Origin: Flavobacteriales bacterium UBA7443
Lineage (GTDB): Bacteria > Bacteroidota > Bacteroidia > Flavobacteriales_D > Sanyastnellaceae
DNA: 15,281 nucleotides
Assembly: GCA_002477505.1 (NCBI GenBank)
Contig: DLQB01000029.1
Location: 2,553 to 17,833 of the forward strand
Direction of reading: 5' to 3'
In this document: positions 1 through 6,900 of the stretch, piece by piece
Layout: each line of letters opens with the position of its first letter
Numbering within the stretch: position 1 is the stretch's first letter
Made by a program: the position numbers and the translations under genes
The notes under the pieces: generated by a model
The model's input: the letters and a program-made list of their open reading frames with translations, nothing else
Told to the model about the DNA's origin: nothing
Database searches by the model: none

Positions 1-233
1 ATGGTGAGGGCGAGGTTGCCGAATTGATTGGTTAATACGCTGGCATGAGATTCTTGCCATAATGTAGCGTCGTCAGCGCTGTACAGCGTGACTCTTACAT
101 TAAGTTCAGCGTCCGCCAGGGGATCGCCATCGGCATCTCGGGCAACTGCCTGATAGGCAATGCCTGGATCCTGCGCTTGCAGGACCGTTAAAGCTCCGAA
201 TAAACAGAGCAGGGAGAGGAAAAGTGTTCGCAT
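1..233 (-). CDS. Exported Bacteroidota surface-type protein, N-terminal fragment
   Basis: Reading the minus strand from the ATG at 233 gives 77 codons that run off the left edge, so the C-terminus and any sorting domain are not visible. Residues 1-20 (MRTLFLSLLCLFGALTVLQA) form a clear Sec signal peptide, with likely cleavage before Gln21-Asp22. Cys10 is preceded by Leu and does not make a good lipobox. The mature part carries GIAYQAVARDADGDPLADAE, then LNVRVTLYSA and a TNQFGNLALT segment. This is the usual opening of many large secreted Bacteroidota proteins, with a beta-sandwich start ('YQAVVRD..G..L.n..v.vrf.l' followed by 'TNqfG.f.l.iG'). Such proteins often end in a type IX secretion signal, but that end is outside the window. 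The specific function is unknown. The gene is divergent from the DUF4286 gene, with a 67-base spacer. Confidence 0.8.
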   Translation of the reverse strand, partial: MRTLFLSLLCLFGALTVLQAQDPGIAYQAVARDADGDPLADAELNVRVTLYSADDATLWQESHASVLTNQFGNLALT

Positions 234-262
234 CACTTTATCTTGGTTAAGATTTCAGAATT

Positions 263-297
263 CGAATATACAAGAAAAATCTCGATAAACCACCAAA
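263..297 (-). promoter_or_regulatory. Weak candidate promoter for the left-edge exported protein
   Basis: On the minus strand a TTTG (plus 294-297) is followed after 23 bases by TATATTCG (plus 263-270). That matches the Bacteroidota -7 consensus TAnnTTTG at five of six fixed positions. It would place the transcript start about 20-25 bases before the ATG at 233. One mismatch and a spacer at the long end make this tentative. Confidence 0.3.
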
Positions 298-300
298 CGA

Positions 301-657
301 ATGCGACAAATTTCTATTAAACCTCGGTCAAAACGCGTTTTATACAATGTAACCGTCGGTATAAACCCTACGAAAATCGAGGAATGGACGCGTTTTATGC
401 GAGAAGACCACCTCCCAAAAATTTTTGCAAGCGACTGCTTTGCGAGCTTTAGAATGTGTAGAATCATCGACGAACAGGCTGATTCTGCAACGATTGCTGT
501 GCAATATGTCGCCCATAGCCTCGGACATTTGAAGAAATACAACACGAATTACGCTCCGCAACTCCAAAAAGAGCACATGGAAAAATTCGGAAATGATGCC
601 GTTGCTTACCGCTCTGTTTTGGATATTTTGGAAGAAGGCGAATGGGAACAGGCTTGA
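301..657 (+). CDS. DUF4286 family protein
   Basis: The 118-residue protein has the hallmarks of DUF4286: an opening strand VLYNVTVGINP, then IEEWTRFMREDHLPKIFASD, a second strand region FRMCRI, AVQYVA, and a closing LQKEHMEKFGNDAVAYRSVLDIL. The pattern of short strands and helices, with Trp and His in the first helix, suggests a dimeric ferredoxin-like (ABM-type) fold; that is an inference. The biochemical role of the family is not known. Family members usually begin close to the YNVTV strand, so the first 12 residues (MRQISIKPRSKR) are extra, but 301 is the only in-frame ATG before that strand. No Shine-Dalgarno is visible. The gene lies 52 bases upstream of the chosen rsmA start on the same strand and is probably cotranscribed with it, which hints at a link to translation or ribosome maturation without proving one. 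Confidence 0.85.
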   Translation: MRQISIKPRSKRVLYNVTVGINPTKIEEWTRFMREDHLPKIFASDCFASFRMCRIIDEQADSATIAVQYVAHSLGHLKKYNTNYAPQLQKEHMEKFGNDAVAYRSVLDILEEGEWEQA

Positions 658-709
658 AGATCAAGGACAAGGCAAAGGCATTCGAAACTAACTTGCGGAC
701 GTGTCTTCC

Positions 710-1492
710 ATGAAACGCAAAGCTGTCAGCCCCAAGAAACACTTGGGCCAACATTTTCTCAATGATGAAGCCATCGCTCATCGCATTGCTCATTCCGTAA
801 CGAGCAACGGGGACCAAACGATCATTGAGATTGGACCCGGAACAGGTGCGCTTACTACCCATTTGGTCAACCAGCACGGATCTCGGCTAATCGCTGTGGA
901 TGTGGACGAAGAAAGCATTGCCCATCTCCGCAATGAGAGCTGGATTGATTCGGGACAACTGCTTCTTGCCGACATTCTCAAGGTGCCATTGACTGAACTC
1001 ACGCTTTCCAATGAAATTGTCATCGCTGGCAACTTCCCCTATAACATTAGTTCCCAGATTCTCTTTAGAGCGCTGGACTGGCGCGAAAATTGTGTTGAAG
1101 TCGTGGGCATGTTTCAAAAAGAGGTGGCCGAGCGAGTCTGCGCGTCGCACGGTTCGAAGGTTTATGGCATTTTAAGCGTGCTCCTGCAAACGTATTACGA
1201 CGCGGAATACCTGTTTACGGTTCCGCCTCACGTATTCATCCCGCCTCCTAAGGTTCAAAGCGGGGTCATTCGGTTGGTCAAAAAATCTCCTCAACCCTCT
1301 GGAGTCTCCTACAAACACCTCAAACGAGTCACCAAAGCCGCGTTCAATCAACGGCGCAAGACCCTCCGCAACGCTCTCCGGTCCGGCGGGCTCGATATTT
1401 CAGGCGTGGACGAGGCTTTTTTATCCCAAAGGGCGGAGCAATTGGCGCCAACAGATTTTGCCACTTTAGCGGCCTCCATCCCATCTTCGTAA
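710..1492 (+). CDS. rsmA: 16S rRNA (adenine1518/1519-N6)-dimethyltransferase
   Basis: RsmA (KsgA) dimethylates two adjacent adenosines in helix 45 of 16S rRNA using S-adenosylmethionine, a late step in 30S subunit assembly in the cytoplasm. From the ATG at 710 the protein has 260 residues, close to the usual ~270. Visible hallmarks are KKHLGQHFLND near residues 9-19, the SAM-binding loop EIGPGTG (40-46), the acidic VDVDEE that binds the ribose, and catalytic motif IV NFPYNISS (108-115, family N-L/F-P-Y). The C-terminal helical part contains AAFNQRRKTLRNAL, typical of KsgA/RsmA. A GTG at 701 in the same frame would add three residues; I prefer 710 because homologues start a few residues before KKHLGQHF. 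The gene sits between the DUF4286 gene and fbp. Confidence 0.96.
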   Translation: MKRKAVSPKKHLGQHFLNDEAIAHRIAHSVTSNGDQTIIEIGPGTGALTTHLVNQHGSRLIAVDVDEESIAHLRNESWIDSGQLLLADILKVPLTELTLSNEIVIAGNFPYNISSQILFRALDWRENCVEVVGMFQKEVAERVCASHGSKVYGILSVLLQTYYDAEYLFTVPPHVFIPPPKVQSGVIRLVKKSPQPSGVSYKHLKRVTKAAFNQRRKTLRNALRSGGLDISGVDEAFLSQRAEQLAPTDFATLAASIPSS

Positions 1493-1502
1493 GGGAGCGC
1501 AA

Positions 1503-1533
1503 CAAACGGACGTCAATTTCGTACATTCGTTTG
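1503..1533 (+). promoter_or_regulatory. Inverted repeat over a weak promoter box upstream of fbp
   Basis: CAAACG at 1503-1508 and CGTTTG at 1528-1533 form a 6-base inverted repeat with a 19-base spacer. A further GACGTC palindrome lies inside at 1509-1514. The right arm overlaps TACATTCG (1522-1529), a five-of-six match to the Bacteroidota -7 consensus TAnnTTTG. No good -33 TTG is visible. The arrangement would suit a repressor or activator site for fbp, but this is inference from symmetry alone. Confidence 0.3.
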
Positions 1534-1535
1534 CA

Positions 1536-1552
1536 CACCGCAATGATCGGTG
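1536..1552 (+). promoter_or_regulatory. Small hairpin just before the fbp start codon
   Basis: CACCG (1536-1540) can pair with CGGTG (1548-1552) around a 7-base loop, ending 7 bases before the fbp ATG and followed by an A-rich AATAAAA. It lies where a ribosome would dock and could influence fbp translation. The stem is only five pairs, so chance is a real alternative. Confidence 0.3.
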
Positions 1553-1559
1553 AATAAAA

Positions 1560-2564
1560 ATGCCGAAAGCCATCACACTCCAAGAGTTCATCATGGACTC
1601 TCAGGCGGAATTTCCTTTTGTCTCCGGACAATTGACCCGTCTACTCACTGACATAGGCGTCGCCGCCAAAATTGTCAATCACCAAGTCAATCGAGCGGGC
1701 CTCGCCGGCATCCTTGGCCAGTCGGGCTCCCAGAACACCCATAACGAAGACCAACAAAAGTTGGACGTTTTTGCCGACAAAACCTTCATGCGCATTCTTA
1801 CCGCCGGCAAATCTGTCGCGGGCATTGGCTCTGAAGAACAGGAAGATTACATCCTCTGCCATGACCAAGGAAAGGAGGGAAAGTATGTGGTGATGATCGA
1901 TCCGTTGGATGGCAGTTCCAACATTGATGTCAATGTTTCCATCGGAACCATCTTTAGCATTTACCGCAGGGTCACTCTGCTTGGCGAACCGCTCAGCAGT
2001 CAAGATTTCCTCCAAAAAGGAACAGAGCAAGTCGTCGCGGGTTACATCCTATATGGCTCTTCCACCATGCTGGTTTACACTACTGGAACCGGAGTCAACG
2101 GATTCACGATGGATCCCGCCATTGGTGAATTTTTTCTTTCGCATCCCAAGATGGAATTTCCCGAATCTGCCATCATTTACTCCATCAATGATGCCTTGCT
2201 GCACAAAGCACCACAAGCTGTGCAGAAATTCATTGGAGGCTGCCGAGAAACGCTGGGTGTGGGACTGAAAGCCCGGTACATCGGAAGCCTGGTCACCGAC
2301 TTTCATCGCAACCTCATCAAGGGCGGAATTTATTTGTATCCCAGCACCGAAAGCAACCCCGAAGGCAAATTGCGCTTGATGTATGAATGCAATCCTTTGG
2401 CCTTTATCGCCCAGCAAGCAGGAGGAACAGCCGAAAACAATACCTCCGACATTTTGGAAATCCAACCCCGAGCATTGCACGAACGCTCTCCCTTTTATGT
2501 CGGAAGCAGGAACATGGTTCAAGGACTTCGTTCCTGCTGGATGGCAACTTCCGGCCCCGAGTGA
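1560..2564 (+). CDS. fbp: Fructose-1,6-bisphosphatase class I
   Basis: This enzyme removes the 1-phosphate of fructose 1,6-bisphosphate, the committed step of gluconeogenesis, using Mg2+ in the cytoplasm. The 334-residue length matches class I enzymes (about 332). Metal and substrate residues are visible: GSEEQED with Glu92/Glu93, the core motif DPLDGSSNID from Asp114, then SIGTIFSIYRR, YGSSTMLVYTTG, RYIGSLVTDFHRNLIKGG and LYECNPLAFIAQQAGG. The ATG at 1560 keeps the conserved LQEFI helix; a later ATG at 1593 would lose it. The last dozen or so residues after SRNMVQ (GLRSCWMATSGPE) do not resemble the helical tail seen in relatives, a modest divergence outside the active site. The gene is between rsmA and mfd, 51 bases before mfd. 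Upstream symmetric sequences are listed separately. Confidence 0.97.
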   Translation: MPKAITLQEFIMDSQAEFPFVSGQLTRLLTDIGVAAKIVNHQVNRAGLAGILGQSGSQNTHNEDQQKLDVFADKTFMRILTAGKSVAGIGSEEQEDYILCHDQGKEGKYVVMIDPLDGSSNIDVNVSIGTIFSIYRRVTLLGEPLSSQDFLQKGTEQVVAGYILYGSSTMLVYTTGTGVNGFTMDPAIGEFFLSHPKMEFPESAIIYSINDALLHKAPQAVQKFIGGCRETLGVGLKARYIGSLVTDFHRNLIKGGIYLYPSTESNPEGKLRLMYECNPLAFIAQQAGGTAENNTSDILEIQPRALHERSPFYVGSRNMVQGLRSCWMATSGPE

Positions 2565-2567
2565 GGA

Positions 2568-2583
2568 CGGAACCTTGGTTCCG
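2568..2583 (+). other. Hairpin in the fbp-mfd gap
   Basis: CGGAAC (2568-2573) pairs with GTTCCG (2578-2583) around a CTTG loop, four bases after the fbp stop. It lacks a following T-run, so it is not a standard intrinsic terminator. It could stabilise the fbp mRNA 3' end or act as an mRNA processing or attenuation element between fbp and mfd. The six-base-pair stem is short. Confidence 0.3.
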
Positions 2584-2615
2584 GCTAACTTCGCACCTGC
2601 AATTTCATCCCTACC

Positions 2616-5600
2616 ATGCGGGTCGACGAACTCATTCAATTTTACCGATCAGATGCCCGAGCGCAACTGCTCAAAACAGCCTGGAGCAGTGAGGGTTCGA
2701 AAACAGAACTCAAAGGGATTGTAGGTTCCGCCGCACCCCTGCTCGCTGCCTCCCTATTCAGCGACACAAGCGACCCCGCAGCATTGGCGAGCCAGCCCAG
2801 CCATTTGTTTGTACTCGATGACAAAGAGACAGCAGCTTACTTTCTAAACGATTTGGAGCAATTGCTCGGGAAATCCCACCGCATCTTATTCTTTCCTCGT
2901 TCGGCGCGTGTTCCCTACCAAGAAGAAGTTACGGAGAATGCGAACATCGCCATGCGTGCCGAGGTGCTCAACGAAATTAACCGGGACGGCAAGGGATTGG
3001 CCATTGTCACATTCGGAGAAGCTCTGGCCGAACAAGTGATCAGTCAACGCGAACTATCAGAACAAACTTTTTCCCTGGCATTGGGAGAGAAATACACCAT
3101 GGACTTTTTGGATGAAGTCTTCATCGAATACGGTTTCCATAAAGTTGACTTCGTGTATGAGCCCGGTCAGTATGCCGTGCGCGGAGGCATTGTCGATGTG
3201 TTTTCTTTTTCCTTCGACCACCCCTACCGGATTGAATTCTTTGGGGACGAAGTGGAGTCAATCCGCAAGTTCGATCCGACTAATCAACTCAGCATCAACA
3301 AGATGACCCGTGCCGTTGTGGTTCCCAACATTGGGGATCAGACCTTGCATGAGGCCGTTGAACCCTTTTTCAATTTCATCCCCGCCGACACCCGAATTTG
3401 GATCGCTGATGCGGCACGTTGTGAAAAGCAATTGGAAACGGCGATGGAGAAGGCTGAGAAGGCGTACGAGCGCGTATCGGAAGAGCTAAATTTTACTCCG
3501 CCCGACAAGCTCTACATCGATCCCTCGGGATTTCAGAAGCTCATCGACCCTTTCCATGTCATTGAATTCGATGGTGGAACCACTTTTCCCAACCGGGTGG
3601 TCATCGATTGGAACATGATCCCGCAGCCGAGTTTCAACAAGAACTTCGACATGATCACGTCCAACTTGCAGGCGAATCATAGGCAAGGGTATCACAACGT
3701 GATTGTCGCTGGCCAATCCACTCAGATTGAACGGCTGCATGACATTTTCGCCGATCGGGAAGAAGAAGTGCCGCATCATCCAATTCCCGTTGAACTGAGC
3801 AACGGATTTGTCGACAAGGACCTGAAGCTACTTGTCTACACCGACCATCAATTGTTTGAGCGTTACCACCGTTTCCGACTCAAGGAAGGATTCCGCAAAA
3901 ACAAACAAGCGTTGACCCTGAAAGAATTGATGGCGCTGGAGCCCGGTGATTTCGTTGTCCACATCGACCATGGAATCGGTGAATTTGGCGGGCTACAGAA
4001 GATTGATGTAAACGGAAAAGAGCAAGAAGCCATCCGCTTGAGCTACAAAGGCGGCGATGTGTTATACGTGAACATTCATTCGTTGCACCGGATTTCGAAA
4101 TACACCTCGAAAGAAGGAACTGCTCCCAAAATCAGCAAGCTGGGCACTGGCACTTGGGCTGCGACCAAAGCCAAAACCAAGACGCGTGTCAAGGAATTGG
4201 CTTTCGACCTGCTGAAGTTGTATGCGAAGCGCAAAAACTCAAAAGGGTTCTCTTTTTCTCCCGACAATTACATGCTTCACGAACTGGAAGCCAGCTTCAT
4301 GTTCGAAGAAACTCCGGATCAACACTCGGCGATTGAAGCTGTCAAAAAAGACATGGAACGATCCATTCCAATGGATCGGTTGGTGTGCGGCGATGTTGGC
4401 TTTGGCAAGACTGAGGTCGCCATTCGAGCAGCTTTTAAAGCCGCTGCAGACGGAAAACAAGTCGCTGTTCTGGTGCCTACGACCATCCTGTCCATGCAGC
4501 ATTTCAGGAGCTTCTCGCGGAGGCTCAGGGACTTTCCCGTGACCGTCGATTACATCAATCGTTTCAAAACAGGTAAGGCCCTCACCGAGACCCTCAAAAA
4601 ACTCGAAGCTGGCCAGGTAGATATCTTAATCGGGACCCACGCCATCGTTGGCAAGCGAGTCAAATTCAAGGATTTGGGGTTGATGATCATCGATGAAGAG
4701 CAAAAGTTCGGCGTGGCCGTCAAGGACAAACTGAAAACATTGCGCGCGGACGTGGATGCTTTGACCCTCACCGCGACGCCCATTCCAAGGACGCTTCAAT
4801 TCAGTTTGATGGGGGCACGCGACCTCAGTACCATCGCCACGCCACCGCCCAATCGCCAGCCGGTTGAAACGCACTTGGCTTCTTTCAGTGAAGAGGTGAT
4901 TCGAGATGCAATCGCCTATGAAATCAGCCGCGGAGGGCAGGTGTATTTTGTCAATAACCGCGTCAAGAATATTCAAGAGGTCTCGGGCATGATCACCCGA
5001 CTTGTCCCAGACGCTCGCGTGGGGATTGGACACGGCCAAATGGACGGGAAACAACTGGAAGATGTGATGGCTCGTTTCATTGAGGGCGCCTTCGATGTGC
5101 TCGTTGCGACGACCATTATCGAATCGGGGATTGACATCAGCAACGCCAACACCATGATCATCAATGATGCCCATCAATTCGGGCTAAGCGATTTGCATCA
5201 ATTGCGCGGACGTGTTGGACGATCGAACAAGAAGGCGTTCTGCTACTTGCTCGCTCCACCCATCAGCTTGTTGCCTGACGAAAGCCGCAAACGATTGCAG
5301 GCCATTGAGCAATTTAGCGACCTCGGAAGCGGCATTCAAATTGCCATGCGCGACTTGGATATCCGAGGGGCAGGAGACTTGTTGGGGGGAGAGCAGAGCG
5401 GTTTCATCTCCGAACTTGGATTCGATATGTACCAAAAGATTCTATCGGAAGCCGTGCAGGAGCTCAAAGAAGAATCCTTTGCAGAGTTGTTCGAAGAAGA
5501 GCGAAAAGCAGATCGTCGATACGTCTCGGAAGCAGCGATTGAGACCGATTTCGCCCTGATGATCCCCGACCACTATGTCAACGATATTCCCGAGCGAATT

Positions 5601-6020
5601 TCCCTCTACCGCGAACTCGACGACCTCGACCACGAATCTGAATTGGCAGCCTTCAAGGAACGATTAGAAGACCGCTTCGGACCCTTACCACAGGAAACCG
5701 AAGACTTAATCGATACGATTCGATTGCGTTGGTTGGCTGAATTCTTGGGCATGGAGAAAATCGTTTTGAAAGGCGGAAAACTCATCGCTGCATTCATTGC
5801 AAACGAGGATAGTGCTTTTTTCCAGGGCGCAACCTTTGCTCGAATTCTGAATTACCTGAAGAATCACGCAAAGGACACCAAAATGTACCAGCGCAATGGC
5901 GCATTGCGCATGAGCATTGAAGGGATTCAATCCACCTTGGCCGCACTGCGCTTGCTCGAAGACATCGCCGGCTTGCGAGCGGAAGAAGCAGCCCCGAAGT
6001 ATGAGTCGCCGGTCAATTGA
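2616..6020 (+). CDS. mfd: Transcription-repair coupling factor Mfd
   Basis: Mfd binds RNA polymerase stalled at DNA lesions, pushes it off with an ATP-driven translocase and recruits UvrA for nucleotide excision repair. The protein is 1134 residues (E. coli about 1148) and carries the whole architecture: an N-terminal UvrB-like module (about 1-330, with FFPRSARVPYQEE and GGIVDVFSF); an RNA polymerase-interacting CarD-like domain (about 437-500, EPGDFVVHIDHGIGEFGG then YVNIHSLHRISKY); and a RecG-like helicase core. The core shows Walker A GDVGFGKT (592-599), DEEQ (693-696), TATPIPRTL (from 719) and motif VI QLRGRVGR (862-869). The C-terminal TRCF regulatory domain (about 970-1090) includes IPERISLYRELD. 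The start at 2616 fits because the first helix (DELIQFYR) and KLKG-like strand (ELKGIVGS) sit at the usual distance. The gene ends 37 bases before the first truB ATG candidate. Confidence 0.97.
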   Translation: MRVDELIQFYRSDARAQLLKTAWSSEGSKTELKGIVGSAAPLLAASLFSDTSDPAALASQPSHLFVLDDKETAAYFLNDLEQLLGKSHRILFFPRSARVPYQEEVTENANIAMRAEVLNEINRDGKGLAIVTFGEALAEQVISQRELSEQTFSLALGEKYTMDFLDEVFIEYGFHKVDFVYEPGQYAVRGGIVDVFSFSFDHPYRIEFFGDEVESIRKFDPTNQLSINKMTRAVVVPNIGDQTLHEAVEPFFNFIPADTRIWIADAARCEKQLETAMEKAEKAYERVSEELNFTPPDKLYIDPSGFQKLIDPFHVIEFDGGTTFPNRVVIDWNMIPQPSFNKNFDMITSNLQANHRQGYHNVIVAGQSTQIERLHDIFADREEEVPHHPIPVELSNGFVDKDLKLLVYTDHQLFERYHRFRLKEGFRKNKQALTLKELMALEPGDFVVHIDHGIGEFGGLQKIDVNGKEQEAIRLSYKGGDVLYVNIHSLHRISKYTSKEGTAPKISKLGTGTWAATKAKTKTRVKELAFDLLKLYAKRKNSKGFSFSPDNYMLHELEASFMFEETPDQHSAIEAVKKDMERSIPMDRLVCGDVGFGKTEVAIRAAFKAAADGKQVAVLVPTTILSMQHFRSFSRRLRDFPVTVDYINRFKTGKALTETLKKLEAGQVDILIGTHAIVGKRVKFKDLGLMIIDEEQKFGVAVKDKLKTLRADVDALTLTATPIPRTLQFSLMGARDLSTIATPPPNRQPVETHLASFSEEVIRDAIAYEISRGGQVYFVNNRVKNIQEVSGMITRLVPDARVGIGHGQMDGKQLEDVMARFIEGAFDVLVATTIIESGIDISNANTMIINDAHQFGLSDLHQLRGRVGRSNKKAFCYLLAPPISLLPDESRKRLQAIEQFSDLGSGIQIAMRDLDIRGAGDLLGGEQSGFISELGFDMYQKILSEAVQELKEESFAELFEEERKADRRYVSEAAIETDFALMIPDHYVNDIPERISLYRELDDLDHESELAAFKERLEDRFGPLPQETEDLIDTIRLRWLAEFLGMEKIVLKGGKLIAAFIANEDSAFFQGATFARILNYLKNHAKDTKMYQRNGALRMSIEGIQSTLAALRLLEDIAGLRAEEAAPKYESPVN

Positions 6021-6024
6021 GCAC

Positions 6025-6057
6025 GGTGCATTTGAATTCGGCGCTTAATTTTGCACC
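6025..6057 (+). promoter_or_regulatory. Inverted repeat overlapping the truB promoter box
   Basis: GGTGCA (6025-6030) and TGCACC (6052-6057) form a perfect 6-base inverted repeat. An inner AATT/AATT pair (6035-6038 with 6047-6050) lies around an 8-base loop. The right arm overlaps the last two bases of a perfect TAATTTTG -7 element and ends directly before the ATG at 6058. It could be an operator for truB, or a hairpin in read-through mRNA from mfd that hides the first ATG. This is read from symmetry only. Confidence 0.35.
6046..6053 (+). promoter_or_regulatory. Bacteroidota -7 promoter box before truB
   Basis: TAATTTTG is a perfect match to TAnnTTTG. No TTG lies at the usual 17-23 base distance upstream; the nearest, at 6017-6019, is 26 bases away. 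If active, transcription would begin at about 6058-6061, upstream of an in-frame ATG at 6085 but at or past the one at 6058. The missing -33 element lowers confidence. Confidence 0.4.
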
Positions 6058-6084
6058 ATGACTGTTCAAGCCGAAATGCCTGTG

Positions 6085-6825
6085 ATGAACTTCAAAGAAT
6101 TGGAGGATTTCATGGAAGGGCAAATACTGTTGATTGATAAGCCCCTGGAATGGACCTCTTTCGATGTCGTGAATAAGGTTAGAGGGCACCTGCGGCATGC
6201 TCTCAAGGTCAAAAAAATCAAAGTGGGCCATGCAGGCACCTTGGATCCCTTGGCGACCGGCGTGCTCGTGGTCTGCACCGGAAAAGCCACCAAGCGCATC
6301 GAAACGCTTCAAGCCCAAGACAAGTCGTACACCGCTACCATCCGACTCGGTGCCCATACGCCTTGCTTGGACGCCGAATTGCCCGTCGAAAAATGGGCCG
6401 ACTCAGCGCATTTGACCCGTACCGCTATCGAAAAAGCAGCCACCGGTCTTCGCGGCTTCCTCGAACAAATGCCTCCGCGATACAGCGCCAAAAAAGTAAA
6501 CGGCCAAAAGGCCTATGCCGTAGCGCGCAAAGGAGGCGAAATCATGCTGAATCGCGCCAACATTGAAATCAAGAAACTGGAAATCCAAGCGGTGCAACAC
6601 CGCGTGATTGACCAAAACAACGTCGTTGATGTGGATGTCGAGATCGACTGCACCAAAGGGACGTACATCCGGTCCATCGCCCGAGACCTTGGCGAAACAT
6701 TGGGCGTAGGTGGCCACTTGATCGCGCTTCGCCGGACAATGAATGGGCCATTTCCGATTGCCAATTGTGTGCAACTCCCGGCCCTCATCCAAACCATCGA
6801 ATCACTGGCAATGACCGATAAGTAA
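6085..6825 (+). CDS. truB: tRNA pseudouridine(55) synthase
   Basis: TruB converts U55 in the T-loop of nearly all tRNAs to pseudouridine and also acts as a tRNA folding chaperone. From the ATG at 6085 the protein has 246 residues. The N-terminal motif EGQILLIDKPLEWTSFDVVN and the catalytic loop GHAGTLDPLATGVLVV are diagnostic, with the nucleophilic Asp at residue 54 in this numbering. Further motifs are SYTATIRLG, PPRYSAKKVNGQKAYA (the substrate-contacting Tyr region) and CTKGTYIRSIARDLGE. An upstream in-frame ATG at 6058 would add nine residues (MTVQAEMPV). I favour 6085 because relatives begin with a similar short lead-in before EGQ, and because a -7 promoter box ends only five bases before 6058. 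With read-through from mfd the longer form remains possible. The gene is followed by queA after 75 bases. Confidence 0.95.
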   Translation: MNFKELEDFMEGQILLIDKPLEWTSFDVVNKVRGHLRHALKVKKIKVGHAGTLDPLATGVLVVCTGKATKRIETLQAQDKSYTATIRLGAHTPCLDAELPVEKWADSAHLTRTAIEKAATGLRGFLEQMPPRYSAKKVNGQKAYAVARKGGEIMLNRANIEIKKLEIQAVQHRVIDQNNVVDVDVEIDCTKGTYIRSIARDLGETLGVGGHLIALRRTMNGPFPIANCVQLPALIQTIESLAMTDK

Positions 6826-6832
6826 GTTCCGG

Positions 6833-6863
6833 TTGACGTTTGATTGCGAATTGACTAGATTTG
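6833..6863 (+). promoter_or_regulatory. Bacteroidota-type promoter for queA
   Basis: TTGAC (TTG at 6833-6835) is followed after 20 bases by TAGATTTG (6856-6863), a perfect TAnnTTTG -7 box. Spacing and both elements agree with the known TTG-N17-23-TAnnTTTG pattern of flavobacterial housekeeping promoters. The predicted start is about 6869-6870, giving a leader of roughly 30 bases before the queA ATG at 6901. This is the best promoter match in the window. Confidence 0.65.
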
Positions 6864-6900
6864 CCGACCATTCACCTGCCCCTCGGAAACTCGCTTCTTT

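Noticed and set aside
701..709. GTG at 701 as the start of rsmA
   Set aside because: It would only add three residues; the ATG at 710 is a stronger start codon and fits the usual short lead before KKHLGQHF.
2049..2639. A 196-codon open frame on the minus strand
   Set aside because: It lies antisense across the 3' half of fbp, whose plus-strand frame is conserved throughout. Its translation has no recognisable domain.
2383..2724. A possible frameshift at the fbp C-terminus, with the other frame reading on through the fbp-mfd gap
   Set aside because: The tail after SRNMVQ is unlike relatives in both frames, and the alternative frame overlaps the start of mfd. A divergent tail is simpler than a frameshift.
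4626..5177. A 183-codon open frame on the minus strand
   Set aside because: It is the antisense of the mfd helicase core, which is fully conserved on the plus strand. The protein looks like a codon-bias shadow.
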